From Stropharia rugosoannulata (taxonomy: Eukaryota > Basidiomycota > Agaricomycetes > Agaricales > Strophariaceae), in assembly GCA_028532985.1 (NCBI GenBank), contig JANCIK010000013.1:434001-498000 (forward strand): a stretch of 64,000 nt of DNA. Direction: 5' to 3'. The notes beneath the pieces were generated by a model. The model searched no databases and was not told where the DNA came from. It was given only the letters and a program-made list of their open reading frames with translations. A program made the position numbers and the translations under genes. Of this stretch, positions 36,395 through 48,504 are shown in pieces (position 1 is the first letter of the stretch; every line of letters begins with the position of its first letter).

Positions 36395-37916
36395 TCGTTA
36401 TTTTTGAGCTCACCCAGCGGCGATATACTCTGTGTACTCAGCGGATTTATGACCAAGAATGTGGTTCATTTCCTTTACGATCGCTATGAATGCACACATA
36501 TAGATGCTCCTTGCGTTTGCTACACGCGTTTTGGAGACTGTGCAATGGGCAAGAACATCTGATCCTTGACCTTCTTGCTCTCAACTGCAACTGTGAATTC
36601 GATGGAATTACGTCCACAGTTAAATCTAGCTAGCTTGCTGCTCCTTCTTCCGTTTATCAAGACCGGTTCAGTCAGCCCTCATCAACCCATTTTACAGGAG
36701 ACAAAGTACAGGACCTCTAACAAGTCCCCCTAATAGTAGGTAATGAAGGTACATGATATCGTATCGATGAGTCATCACTGACAGAACCTTGAGATCAGCC
36801 GGAGCAACTTCGTGAGCAGTTATGTTTCAGGCGATCCACAGTGCTCATGAGCATTACCTTGTATGCTGTTTACGACGATACCCTCAAGACCAGAGTACGC
36901 TGTGCCATTGAGAGCTAAGCAGTTAATACGAGCTAGAAATGTATATCAATGCCGTGCACCTCTTCAAGCTTGCATGCAAGTGTGAGTGATAATGAGGTAA
37001 TGAGCACAAACATTTCAGTTGTCTTGTCAAGCATTGAATGGAAATATTGACTAATATCTGGTAGAACCTAGACCTAAAGTCATTCATCTTTATACCGTCC
37101 GATTTTCGAGGAGGCGATAGTAAATAGCCACTAGCCATTTTGTAATATCGAGCTAAAAATAGATTTTAGTTGTCCGCATCTCTGCGCAGCCACAAGAGAT
37201 GTTACCGTCAATGACTTCCCAGTGCTCTGGACTCTTTGCTCCGCGTAGAGATTGCTACAACTCTCTCAAGATACACCTTCTGCTTCTACGACAGGTTTTA
37301 GGACGTTAGAGAGCTGCTCCTGCGCTCCGAGAAAGATTTGTTCCGCGTTGCATCGCGTGCAGGCGGCGCATATTCGGAAGCCCCATAGAGGCAGCGGGGA
37401 CCGCTCAGCGCTTAGCATAAGTATACTTATGTACTATCTATATGAAACCCTGTACAGACAGACCTGCGTCAGTAATTTTACAGGCTTCAGCTCCACACCA
37501 ATTCAACCAAATTTGTGGCATGGTGATACTGAATTCTGTGCTGCCTATGATACTAGGCTTCGTTTCATTTGTATAGCGCCAAGTCGCGCCGGTTAATTTG
37601 GAGCCATATTATGCATTACATAGTACTCCTTACTACATTCACGGATGCTGGGCAGCAGTCTACCGAATCAGATATGTATTTTTAAACATGTCAGAATCAA
37701 TTGATGCGCCCTTTTTTAGACAGTTCAAGCTCACGCTCAAGGTTTATTAATAGAAATATAGCTCGTGGCTTTACTGAGGCGATCTGTATACAGCGTACCA
37801 CAAATATACCAGCTTTTAGCACTCCGGACTGCTTGAAAGTCTATCCAACTATAGCAACTGATAACTAGGCATATGTCAATAAGGGACAGCCCATCTACAC
37901 TTCAAGCTTCAAAGCC
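36395..37916. other. Intergenic, 1.5 kb
   Basis: Holds the promoter of the SNG1-like gene next to 36394. Short frames (36923-37138, 37252-37596) have no recognisable content. No repeat or RNA gene seen. Confidence 0.5.
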
Positions 37917-38562
37917 TTAATAGGCCGCAGCCGCAGGTTCAAATCTGAACACAGTTCCAACTTCATTGCCCAGGAATACCTGTGAGCACCGTCAAGATTG
38001 AATGGAATAGTTCATTGAAGTTGGTTTACGTACCGGAGTAGTACTAATGTCGACGCTAGTCAAGAGAGGGACTTGCCAATTGGGGGTTTCTACACCGGTG
38101 GCGGCAATACTACACGACGTGATAGAGTATCAAATAATCTAGTACTACGAAAGGAGTTAATATACATACTAGAAGAGGTTGTAAGGCGTTTCGAGAGGCG
38201 TTTCCTGAGTCAGGGGCAAGAGGTCCCATGTAATATAGGGGCCGGCAGATAGTTGGACGAGCCCGTTAACGGCGTGTGGGTAGTCGTTCCCGTGTGTGAT
38301 GTTGTAGGTGTTAGAAACCCCGTATCCCGCAGGCCGGACATGCCACTAATAAAAGGGGTCAGAAGGTTATTTATTTCCACTCTAAATTGTTTACCTTTCC
38401 GGGAGTCGTACCAAGTGGTAGCATCTCTACAACATGTCCAGTAGCAGGACTCACTCCGATCGGGCGGTTCGTTGCCTGTGCATAGATATAGTAGAGTCCG
38501 GGGTCAAGTGCTGCGACGCAGCAGACGAAGAACGATATAATGAAGGGAAGCAGAGCGGTCAT
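37917..38562 (-). CDS. Secreted protein resembling mycocypin/I66-type beta-trefoil protease inhibitors
   Basis: Four exons, the first 38562-38395 (56 codons), join in phase to a TAA at 37917, about 160 residues. The signal peptide is clear (MTALLPFIISFFVCCVAA, residues 1-18). The mature protein starts LDPGLYYIYAQATNRPIGVS, a G-x-Y-x-I...N-x-P-I-G opening typical of mushroom I66 inhibitors. It continues MLPLGTTPGK, WHVRPAGYGVSNTYNITHGN, GPYITWDLLPLTQETPL, ETPNWQVPLLTSVDISTTP and FLGNEVGTVFRFEPAAAAY. Strand-rich sequence with spaced aromatics fits a beta-trefoil. Known I66 members are usually cytosolic and lack a signal peptide, so this would be an unusual secreted relative, or a different small beta protein. 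Confidence 0.6.
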
Positions 38563-40126
38563 CGGGGTGTATCTAGTGGGCTGAGTTGCTGAGAATCTAC
38601 AAATTTCCTGTCTTTATAGAGCTTCATGGAAAACATTTTCAACTAGCTAAAGGTTAGAATTTTCTACCAGCAGACTGCGCATGCATCCCATTCTCTTCCA
38701 GAAGCGTACGCGGTTCTAGTTCAAAAAAGAGACATGTCAACTGCTGGTGTTGCGGATATACCCTTCATCTTGGTATAGTAATGCAGTATATTAATATTAC
38801 TTGTCACAGCCTCGGCTCTATACCAATGTAACTGCGAGCATGACAACAGCAGTCAGACACTACAGCGCTATTGGAGCGTAAATAAACATTTGCTTTGCTA
38901 AATTTTAGATGTGGGACGGGGAGTCTGCTTCGTGTACCTCTACTGGTCTTCTCCCGCTACACCCTCGCCGAGTGTACAAGTTTTGAGGCTCTTAAGCTAA
39001 TCCGCGTAATTCCGACAGACTCTCTGCGGTGAATAATACTTCCACCTGAACGTTACCGTAAATACGCTGGTCACGGCACTGACACCAAATATTTAGAACA
39101 GATACTAGTACAGTACGTGTACCCGACTACAACATAATAGTAGCTGATGACCGAGTTCACTGTGACCTCTGTGATCGGTGCCACAACGCCAGGTTAACTC
39201 ATGAAATAACAACGGTAGTCAGGGTATTAAGACGTTATTAATGAACAGCGGCGGCCGCAGATTTTCTAAGGTTAGTACACATACCTTCACGGCTATCATC
39301 TAGGCAATGCATTTCGGGACCGCATTGACGGTGACAGACAAGGCACGGACAGGCAACGGACAAGCTCGGACAAGTCAAAAGTACAAAGTAACTAGTATCG
39401 GCTAGGGTTCGGCATCGGTTAATGCCGAAAAAGTTCTCACAGAGGTTTCCCTCGCGCCCTGCAGTCCCCGAATTTCCGTCATTCTGCCGTCATAATCCGG
39501 GACTATGTCCTATCGCCTACTCAACGTTCTTTTTCTTTTTTATCATGGACCTAATCTGCTGCGACTACTGTAGTGGACATCAGCACTGCTCTACTCTGTA
39601 CGGCATATAACTGCCATCTATCTTTCACTTTCAAAGTTAGGGAGACCCCGCCAGCTCTTGAGCGCTTGAGCGCTGAACACAGGCAAATACCAGGCCCTTT
39701 TCACCACTGGACCAGACGTCGGGGGCTGGAGCGCCGAATGTTAGCTACATGTACATATGGAGGCAAAAGAGTAGGCGTGCCTTTGGTGTGCATCACATAC
39801 ACTGAGTAAATATTTCCTGTTAGAGCTATTCGACCGTCAATATGGACATATTGAGACATACAGCACGCGGACTAGCGGATGCAGGACTTCACGGTTGCCT
39901 GGCCGGGTAACAGGGAACAATGTAGGTCTCTCGCCATTGGTTGGTTATTTGTAGCAGCTACACGCGTGTTATCATTAGGGACCAGGAAGACGCGTATGGC
40001 ATTGTACAAATATGGAACAAGGCCTCGAGTGATCCGTGGGCGCCAAACTCCTCAGCTTTATCACTTATGCACAGGCGCGAAGAAGAAAATCCAACATGAA
40101 CCTGTGGTTTCCCATCTCCTTCCACT
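38563..40126. other. Divergent intergenic region, 1.6 kb
   Basis: Between the secreted protein (-) and the surface protein (+). Frames at 39422-39809 and 39879-40175 have no recognised content. A short repeated GACGGTGACAGACAAGGCACGGACAGG-like stretch near 39330 carries three spaced GGACA units. Nothing else found. Confidence 0.45.
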
Positions 40127-41736
40127 ATGTTATCCTCGTCGTCCTCATGCAACAGGAGACAAATATTCCGCCTAATCGCAATAACCTCCTTCCTGCACTC
40201 AGTTTACGCATATTCATGGTCCTTCCAACAAGCTCCTACGCAGTGCGGAAACGTATCAATTTCTATCTCGGGAGACGATGGGGTTCCACCTTATCACCTT
40301 CTAATTGTTCCGTTCGGTGCACCTCCGCTCCCTAACGGTATCGAACCCCGCCAAATATTGGATGTGCCCTTTTCAGATGGCCAGAACGAAGTCGAGTTTC
40401 AATTAACACACCCAACAGATTCGCAGTTTATTGCGGTGGTGAGTATGATTTTAGCTTGGGGAATATATCCTGGTACTAATATTTTTGCGTTGTCAGGTTA
40501 GTGACTCAACAGGATTTGGTTCTGGAGGCACTAGTGTCGCAACGATGGTGCAGCCTTCAAATGATGGGTCGTGTTTTGACTCTACGACCTCCGTCAACTA
40601 CGACTATTTCTTCGACACCGATCCAGAGAACCAGCTTGTTCAGTGTCAGGACATGCGAATATGGTATGACCCAACAACAGTACAAGGGTGCGTGCAAATT
40701 TAAGCTCACGCAAACGTTTGACGAATGTTCATGCTTCGTATAGAGCTGCCACGTTTCTGGGTGTTATCCCGGGAGGACAATCGTTCACTATCCCGCAAGG
40801 GGAGCTCACTTCAGTTCCATCACAAGGCTTGGGGTTTACTTGGACACCATCTGTTAGCGGGGGGACCACACTTCTTCTTGTGGGAGGCGATGCCCGAGGC
40901 AACGGGACGGCTGGCAGGACGCAATATATTGTATCATTTGGGACCGATGACATAGTCAGTTGCTTGTCCACTACGAGCCCGAGTTCGACGCTGGGAAGCC
41001 CTGCTGGAAGCATCCCTACATTTACATCACCACTGGCAATTCCTTCCCCATCATCAACACAGACTGCTACTGCAACGTGAGTGCCCAAAACTCACTGCGA
41101 CACTGTTTATCCACCGACTTACATAATAGCAGTACTCCTTCGACTAAGCCCAGTGGTGGTGGTGGTCTCAATACCGGAATACTGGCTGGCTTCATCATCC
41201 TCGGCGTCGCCATTATTGTGCAGTCAATTATTCTAGTTTGCTGCCTAATTCGGAAACGTGACCGCCGACCTGTACCCCGCAAACGGCGTACAATAGACGA
41301 GCCCTTCGTACCAGATGTCACTCGCAATCGAAATGACAGAGGCGCCATGCAACTTCCGCTGTATATTCAAAGTAATGGCTCTCAGAGACAACCTTCGCCT
41401 CTGACATGGAATAGTACTCCTCCACCTAGTAACGCAGGCGAGACACCAAGAAGAGTAGACGAATACTCGTCGCCACAGATGTTCGCATCCACGCAGCCAC
41501 CAGACTCCAACCGCTCTCATGACAAGCTTGTTGCGGAAAGTTCGATGGCAAGAAGGTTAAGCTATACACGGTTGCATAATACTTCCAGTCACGGTAGGGG
41601 AGCATCCATGTACTCTGCAGATGCGGAGACAGAGAGCCTTGACGAGCTTCCGGCTTATCGAAGGACAGGCGTAGGGATAGCCGCAGCTCGTATGATTGAT
41701 TTTGGAAGGCTTGAAAGCCAGCAGAGCACACTATGA
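40127..41736 (+). CDS. Single-pass Ser/Thr-rich surface protein, sensor-like
   Basis: Four exons join in phase from 40127 (MLSSSSSCNRRQIFRLIAIT) to the TGA at 41736: exon 1 ends near 40440 and introns follow after AVV, QG and ATAT. The first 30 residues form a signal peptide or anchor (IFRLIAITSFLHSVYA). The extracellular domain has repeated hydrophobic/Gly segments (DDGVPPYHLLIVPFGAPPLP, VSDSTGFGSGGTS, VIPGGQSFTIPQG, TLLLVGGDARGNGTAG) and a Ser/Thr-rich linker likely to be O-mannosylated. A single transmembrane helix follows (GILAGFIILGVAIIVQSIIL) with VCCLIRKRDRRP on the inside. The cytoplasmic tail of about 150 residues is Pro/Ser rich. This architecture is common in Agaricomycetes; function unknown, possibly wall sensing. 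Confidence 0.82.
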
Positions 41737-43175
41737 CATGACACTTCTACGAGACACGGACAATACACTTTCATTACTCCCCAATCCACCTTCACTCATT
41801 ATGTATTCTTAAATCTATTCTTCTTCTATACTACATCTTGTATTTGTACGCGATGGCAACATTTTGTGTCATAAAAAAACCCTCTAAATTTGTCGAGAAA
41901 AATTGGCTTTTTTGGAATAAGGAGTACTACGATTCTTGCCGGATTCGCGAGTTGTTCCACCGGCGAAATCCGTTAAGATTTTGGTCGGCGACAAGGAAAC
42001 TACCACCGGCCGGCCTCGGCAAACGTTGAAAGGTTCATTACCTTACATAAGCCATCTTTCTCTCCTTGAAAGGGTTTACGTCTGACGTCTGGCGATGTAT
42101 ACTTTAATGAACTCCTTGGTCAAAAACAGTGGATATCTCTCTATAACTGCTTCTATCATTTCATTTCAAACCGACGTCGAGTATACAATGAAGTTTAAAC
42201 CGTATGCGAACGGGTGTACTGCAACTTAGTAAGTCTTAAACGAACAGGCCCAAAGACAGGCCTCGAATATAATCCGAGGATTGGCCTAACATCTCGAATC
42301 GTCACTGTAATCGTCGCAATCTAAGCTCTACTATGTCGGGGGTCTTGTTCTACCTGTGCTAGACTCTCTTTGCTCTATGTATGCGTCTGGTTCTGCTGCT
42401 GACACGGTGGACCTAAGACCCTCGTAGTATCGAAATATCGATAAGCGGAACGAATAGCAAGTCACAAGGAGTGAATATATGCGCATAAATACACTGTATA
42501 AGCCACCGGAAACAATGCGTTGGGTGAGTCTCATTTATAATAACTTCACGGGACGAAGCCTACTATTATTTTTTATGACGGTCAGTTCGACTATAGGCTT
42601 GTCTACGCATTCCCAGCAGGGCCTAATTCCGGCCTATCCAGCAGTGTTATCCTGACGTACTACATTCTAGATGACGTGCGATTTCCGGATACGATCACAA
42701 ACGGTCGTCTATATCTTGTCTGTGGCATAGCAGGCCATCGGAAGTTGCTCCAGAACTTCACAGACACAAACCCTTTGAGTGCGTTCAAATTCAAATCCTG
42801 GCTCGGTCGGGCCTTCGGAAGCGCCTTGAGGTGACCCACGCCTCGTGTTCTTGCCTAGAAAGGAGCTCTTGACCCGAAAAGCGTCACCTTTGGGGACAGG
42901 CAGCCAGGCGGCCACCCTGGTTATCTCACCCAGGCCGTTTTGTATGCATGATCTCTCCCTTCGATGGCTGCGTGGAGAGGGCGAGGAGGCCACGATGAAA
43001 TCATTCCAACAAAGTGGCTTTAAACTCTGCGATGGATAAACATCCCACTTTGGCCTCCCTCGTTGATTCCGTGCTCTCGTCTTATCGTCCCCTTCCCCTC
43101 CGACAGGCGTCTTCAATCTCCCCTTTCTGCGGCTCGTTCTAATACTCTACTTGATACCCAGGTCCCGATTCAAAC
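41737..43175. other. Intergenic, 1.4 kb
   Basis: Left half is AT-rich 3' flank. 42700-43170 is GC-richer and CT-rich and should be the promoter and leader of the WH1-CRIB gene. Open frames there on both strands (42709-43116, 42845-43311) show no domain. Confidence 0.5.
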
Positions 43176-44128
43176 ATGTCGATGGATTCGATTTCCTCAT
43201 CTAACACACGAGGGGCAGAACGAAATGGTTCGCTCTCGGGACTCGAGCAGGTCCCATACACTGTCCTCGCAGTCGCAGGAGCACGTGTGTATCATACGAA
43301 GCTCAACGTGAAGGACAGCCAGTGGGTCTACTCACATTGGAAGGGCACTCTGACATTCGGGCGTGATGTGGATACGCCGTACTCGATTGCCCAAGGCGTC
43401 AGCGACGCCGAGAAGCACTGGTTCCGTCTTGCTGATGATGAGACAGGACGGACAGTGTGGATGTTCAAATTTCCTGAACATTTCCACTACGTGGAGGACC
43501 GGCCCTTTTTCCACGTATTCCAAGGCCGGGTTAGTGACTTTCTTCCATACACAAATGCCTTCAACTAACTGTCAATCTCTCAGACGCGACAGTACGGCTT
43601 CCTGTTTAATGACGACGACGAGGCCACACTTTTTGGAAGGAAAGTAATAACTCAACTTGGAGGAGGTCGTAGGTATCTTGCCTTAACCTACGTATAAGCG
43701 CTTGATTAACTGTACCTTCCACGTAACATAGAATTGGGCAAGAAGGGACGGGGAACGAAGAGCGTTTTCGCCACTAGGTCGAAATCCCTTCGCTCCCTCA
43801 TATCATCTCCTGCGCCTCTATCTTTCAAGCATGTTGCTCATGTCGGCGTGAGCAGTGACGGTGTCTTTGAGGCGTCATCCGGTCTCGAGGGAGCCTGGGC
43901 AGACGTACTCAGGGATATGCAAGGATGTGGTATCAGTGAGGCAGTTCTGAGGCAAAGCAACTTCGGTGATGGTTTCTGGAAAGGGGTCGAGGCGGTCCGA
44001 ACTGGAGATAATTCGGACGCCGACAATTTCAAAGGTAATTAGTCCCTCCCTCATCTCAAATCTAAGAACCACTAACATCGTCCCCCACAGCAGGGAATTT
44101 GATGTCCCGCAAAATGGTTTCAGCATAG
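43176..44128 (+). CDS. Short WH1-CRIB protein, WASP-like without VCA end
   Basis: Combines an EVH1/WH1 domain, which in WASP binds WIP/verprolin-type partners, with a CRIB motif that binds GTP-loaded Cdc42/Rac. WH1 lies at about residues 25-160: VPYTVLAVAGARVYHTKLNV, SQWVYSHWKGTLTFGRDV, HWFRLADDETGRTVWMFKFP, FFHVFQGRTRQYGFLFNDDD and EATLFGRKV. CRIB follows at about 185-215: LISSPAPLSFKHVAHVGVSS, then GLEGAWADVLRDMQGCGISE. Introns after QGR, after GG and after FK close to the TAG at 44128, about 240 residues. There is no Pro-rich segment, no WH2 and no acidic A motif, so it cannot activate Arp2/3 in the usual way. It may be an adaptor or a competitive partner of full-length WASP. Confidence 0.85.
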
Positions 44129-44703
44129 CGTTTCGTGCTCCAGGCGAGATTTGTACAACCAATTACTACACTCAGGCATTTTTATGTAATGTACAACTAA
44201 TTATGTTCCACCAGCATAGCAGGCTATGGTCATACTTCACTTCATGATTAATCACATTTCTGTTGAACCAGGCTACAGTGTTGGACCTCACTACTCTAGA
44301 CGATGTCCGCTGTTTTACTGTTTGCGAGACTCCGTTCTGCCGCCTCTAAGTAAAATGGTATGTGTCTATGAAGCACAGTCAACTGTAGCATTGTCTGTAC
44401 AATTCCTGGTGGTATAGGTCTCTTACGCATACAAACATCTCAATCAGTCTCTTTGGGGGATACATCACCGTTCACTTATTTGATAACATGAGCTGACTTG
44501 ACTTGCCCATTCATCAATCTCACTACTCCCATTTGAATAAATACACGAATTAGCCCCTTACAATTCTTTTTACAAAATAGATAAACAATAACAAGAGCGG
44601 GAAGATGGAATCTGGATGGAGTCCTGCGGATGTGTGATGAATACGCCATCATAACCTGAAGTCTTCTCGTACATTGGGTTGTATTAACATTTCCTTCGTC
44701 GCG
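44129..44703. other. Convergent 3' region
   Basis: AT-rich between converging genes. Frames at 44226-44417 are short and carry nothing recognisable. Confidence 0.5.
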
Positions 44704-46740
44704 CTAGTCATCACTACGCGCTTTGCCTTTGCCTTTGTCAACTTTAACCTCGACTTCAGGCTCAGCGATAGGGCTTTCTAAAGCACTAATGGATGGAACA
44801 CGGGGATTTTGTAACCTGGACTCCAGGAAAGCAGGCCATCTGATAAACTGGACCAAAACAGAAATCAGCGTTATCCCAACGTTATCCCCAAGACACCAAA
44901 CTATCACTGACCTTGGGTATATGATTATCAGCCATTACGCTGAATACTCGATTCTGAATACGCTGGTATATCCACACAATAACTGACAGCTGTTCAAGTC
45001 CAATCTGAGCGGGATCAGCGAAAGGATCCCCTGTTTCCGAAACAAGGATTTGGTTTGTGAGAAGCTCGGTACATTGCTCTAGATTGCTCTTCAACTCTCC
45101 CAAAATGTCCTGACCAACATCGAAGCTTATCTGCATACTGCCCTTTGGAGCGAGATACGTGTTGAATATAAGGAATGGTCTATTGGCAAGTGTTCCGTGC
45201 TGGCTCTCTGGTTGAGGAGAGGGCTCTAAAGGAGTGCTTGAACTTCCCTCCACTGGAGTTAGATCGACAGCAATGGTGGTGGAGGCAAGATTGTGTGCAG
45301 TTTCGTATTCACTCCTGAAGTCCTCGACGTCGAGCCAGAAAGCTAGATCATTGTCACATCTGATTTCAGACAAGAATCGGCGAAATAGGCTGCGCATCGT
45401 TGGATCTTGGATGAAAGTCTTCAGACGTTGCGCATTCGCGGGGTCAAGAGGCTCGTCTCTTGGTATCGGGGGTCCGCCTCCGTTTCGCAGAGAAAGAGAC
45501 GCTATAATGGCCTCGTCAATGTTTGTAGTCCAGCCAGCTACAACACTGCCCTGGTCAGTGACTGCGTAAACGGCTTTCTGGGAATAATAGAACTCCCCGG
45601 CCGACTGGACAGACAAAATGTGTATGAGTACAGCTAACATTGGAAACACACAAGCATTGCTTACCGTAGCGTTTGTGTCTCCCGAAATGCCATTGTCAGG
45701 AACCTCGAACATAGTGCCTGACCCTGATCCCTGCTTGACCAGGACCAACAGTCCACGTCGGACGAATTCAGCCGCCACTTCAGCTGCCTCTCTGGGAGAA
45801 GTGACAGTTGAATGTATACACAGCCAGTCCAGTATCCATGGCGACCGTAAGCACCTTGTGTCCTCAACTGATGAGATTTTCCCTTCCAATGGAACAGCGT
45901 CCTTCTTGAACAAGGGCTTGAGAGCGTCTGCTGCTTCATACTTATCCATAAATACAATCCCGGACAGGTTTTCCTTTGTCTTTTGATGTGTATACCTTGG
46001 CCAGCGTCCGACAAATCTGCGGAATAAATTATGGACAATTGACTGCGTAAGTATCAGTTCATCGCTAGTGACGTGGCGCGGAAGGCGTATCAGAAATGGA
46101 CGGGGCGTTGGCTGGGTCCCAAGGACAGCGACAAGATGGTCGACATCTGAGTCTAGGCCACATACTTGAATGAACTCCTCCAGGACACGCAGACCTTTGG
46201 GCGTAGGCTCATATAAACCACGCTTTTCAAAGTTTGGATTGCCAATACTCTTTGGCATTGTCGCATCCCTTATTAAGCACGCGTTTATAAGGTGTTGCAT
46301 CACTACAGAGGCCGAGCTCTCTGGGGTATTTGTCGCATGTATCGATAAAGGGATTGGGTTAGCAAGCTCTGGCCTGATATCTGGAGAGCGAATGAGGTTC
46401 AAGGACGATAAATGCTTCAGCGCTTCCGAACTGGAAGAAATTAAACATTAAAGTGGTCAGAATGACCGTAACGCTGTTACGTTGGATTGATAATACCTTG
46501 TAAATGTATTTTCATAGGATTTGAAGAACTTCTTATGCGTGGATACCCCCATTGAAATGACGAGACTTGAGAACAGGTCCCATGTATCCTGTTCCCGAAG
46601 AGCATTGAACTTGGTATTTATAAACGTTATCTAAGGGCAAGAGGAGAAGGTACCTTCTGCGTCATTGGGGCCAGTCTTGTCTTTTGAAGTATCCTTGTCA
46701 CATCTTGCCCAGTTTGTACTAGAACATTGCTCTCCGCCAT
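44704..46740 (-). CDS. DEP-RGS regulator of G-protein signalling (Sst2/FlbA/Thn1 family)
   Basis: GTPase-accelerating protein for heterotrimeric G-alpha; fungal members tune pheromone, growth and sporulation signalling. Exons join from ATG 46740 (MAESNVLVQTGQDVT) to the TAG at 44704. DEP-like sequences come first (VTRILQKTRLAPMTQK, WDLFSSLVISMGVSTHKKF, SEALKHLSSLNLIRSPDI). A second DEP region follows: IVHNLFRRFVGRWPRYTHQ, SPWILDWLCIHSTVTSPREA, AAEFVRRGLLVLVKQGSGSG. The RGS domain starts RLKTFIQDPTMRSLFRRFLS, EIRCDNDLAFWLDVEDFRSE and ends near IVWIYQRIQNRVFSVMADNH, with a long acidic/Ser insert between. The tail ends KVDKGKGKARSDD. One intron inside the second DEP region (gtaagc..ccag, 60 nt) is divisible by three and open if retained. 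Confidence 0.93.
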
Positions 46741-48504
46741 GGGGTTCGTCAGATTGGCGTCAGTCTTATTGATTTGGCGATGAGTCGTCACACTGCTCCG
46801 TATGGCCTTGAAGTACTTTAAAAGACACGTATTTAAGCTGCGCTAGTAGACGTGTGATTTCCTGCGCATTAACACTCACCAGCCTATACGCGTCAAAAAC
46901 CAGGCTATCGGGGCCGCTTCAAAACCGTGTTGAAAATCCAATCGCTTGGAGTCATGCACCCTATTCTTAAGGCACAGCGTGCCCGCCCGCGCGTGATTTT
47001 TTGATGAAAGATTCAAAGTTCGCCGGATTCCTTCGTTTATTCGGGGATATCCGAAGAAAACGGCGGTACTGGACCCGCATGAGCATGATTTGAGCAATGA
47101 TGAACTCTGAAGTGCCCAAGTTTGAGGCTTGAACAATCGCCCAAATCTTAGCGCCTATGATGCTGATCCGAGCGTTCAGACATCACTGAGTTCATAGACG
47201 TGAGCAATATCCTCGGAATCCTCTTGAAGAAAATATCAGGAACGGGAAATCTTCTTTGGCATACTTATCCCGAATTTACGAGTAAGTATGCATAGGTTGA
47301 ACATTAAACCACTATTAATTGATGGTTCGATGTTATAGAAAGCTTAACAGAAGGATGTGCTACATATCTGTCATTAAAAAGTGACTTGATCAATGTGACC
47401 TTGCAGTGCTCTTGTCGTCAATTTTATAGCTGTCAAATGGTGCAAGAACGTCTGACATGTTGTACTACATCACTTCAGACATGGAGACCTCGGAGTCGGA
47501 AAGTCCGGCTACATAAAACGAGAAAGTCAAAAGTATATCTCTACATACAACGTTTGTACAACATAATTGAAAGAGAGAAATCAATGCTCCGGTACAATCG
47601 TCGTCTTGAAATAACCCAAATAATACTAAACGGCAGCTGATAACTCAGCTAGAGCACTTATCAGATCCATCGCTGCAATGATAATGATGTCTGAGAGCCA
47701 TTGCACTTACAGACAGAACTAATTACCCACTCGGACAGTGTTACTTACCACACATGGCATACCTACCGTAAGACTTTAATTAAATAATTAAATAAATACA
47801 AAAGGTTTTTAGAGATACAGGCGGCCATGTAGTTTTGAAACAATCTACTGCACACGCCTTGTTCCGGTTGTCTGATGAGTTGGATATGTGGTGTTGAGCA
47901 AGTGAGGTACTACATACTAACCCCTGGAATTAGACTCTCGAACGGTTAAAGCTGATTGATACATATGCTTTGAAGTTGTTTGAAGTATTGATATTGTCAT
48001 GCTATCCCCTCTTTAAAATGAACCCCTGGAAATGACATATCATGACGCGATGTGCACTAAATCTAAGTAGGTCTCCAAATCGCACGTCAGTGAGTCGCTG
48101 ACACACTTAATACATGAGATATCATGGCACGTACACTGTAGTTTGACTGACGATAATGTTCCACAACAGCCTTCCGCATGAAGATCATTGCTGACTATAG
48201 TCCAAAATAAAAGATGTTCTATCTTTAGAACGTCGCTTTGAATTTTGCAAGTTATTATTAGCTGGGTCAAACCACACGATGGGAGCCGTTTTGGAATACA
48301 AATGAGAAATACACTACTACGGGATAACAGCTGATAGTAATACATAGGTCGGAATAATATTAGTACGATGAGTACGTATTAGTGTTAAGAGAAATTATGT
48401 CGAAGATAGGGTAGCAAGATGTAGGAGTTGATTAATTAGTCAGAAGGTGTGCACGCAGTGCGCAGCGCAACGTCAGCGGTGCGCGGAGGCATATGTAATA
48501 TGCC
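46741..48504. other. Intergenic, 1.8 kb, AT-rich
   Basis: RGS promoter on the left. Short frames at 46876-47136, 47386-47640 and 48040-48345 have no recognised content. A TTAATTAAATAATTAAATAAAT low-complexity run lies near 47778. Confidence 0.5.

Noticed and set aside
37930..37960. GGTTCAAATC-like tRNA T-arm sequence.
   Set aside because: No matching acceptor, D or anticodon arms; it is the antisense of the C-terminal coding exon of the secreted protein.
42709..43311. Overlapping frames on both strands ahead of the WH1-CRIB gene.
   Set aside because: CT-rich promoter/leader composition and no domain or conserved splice pattern.
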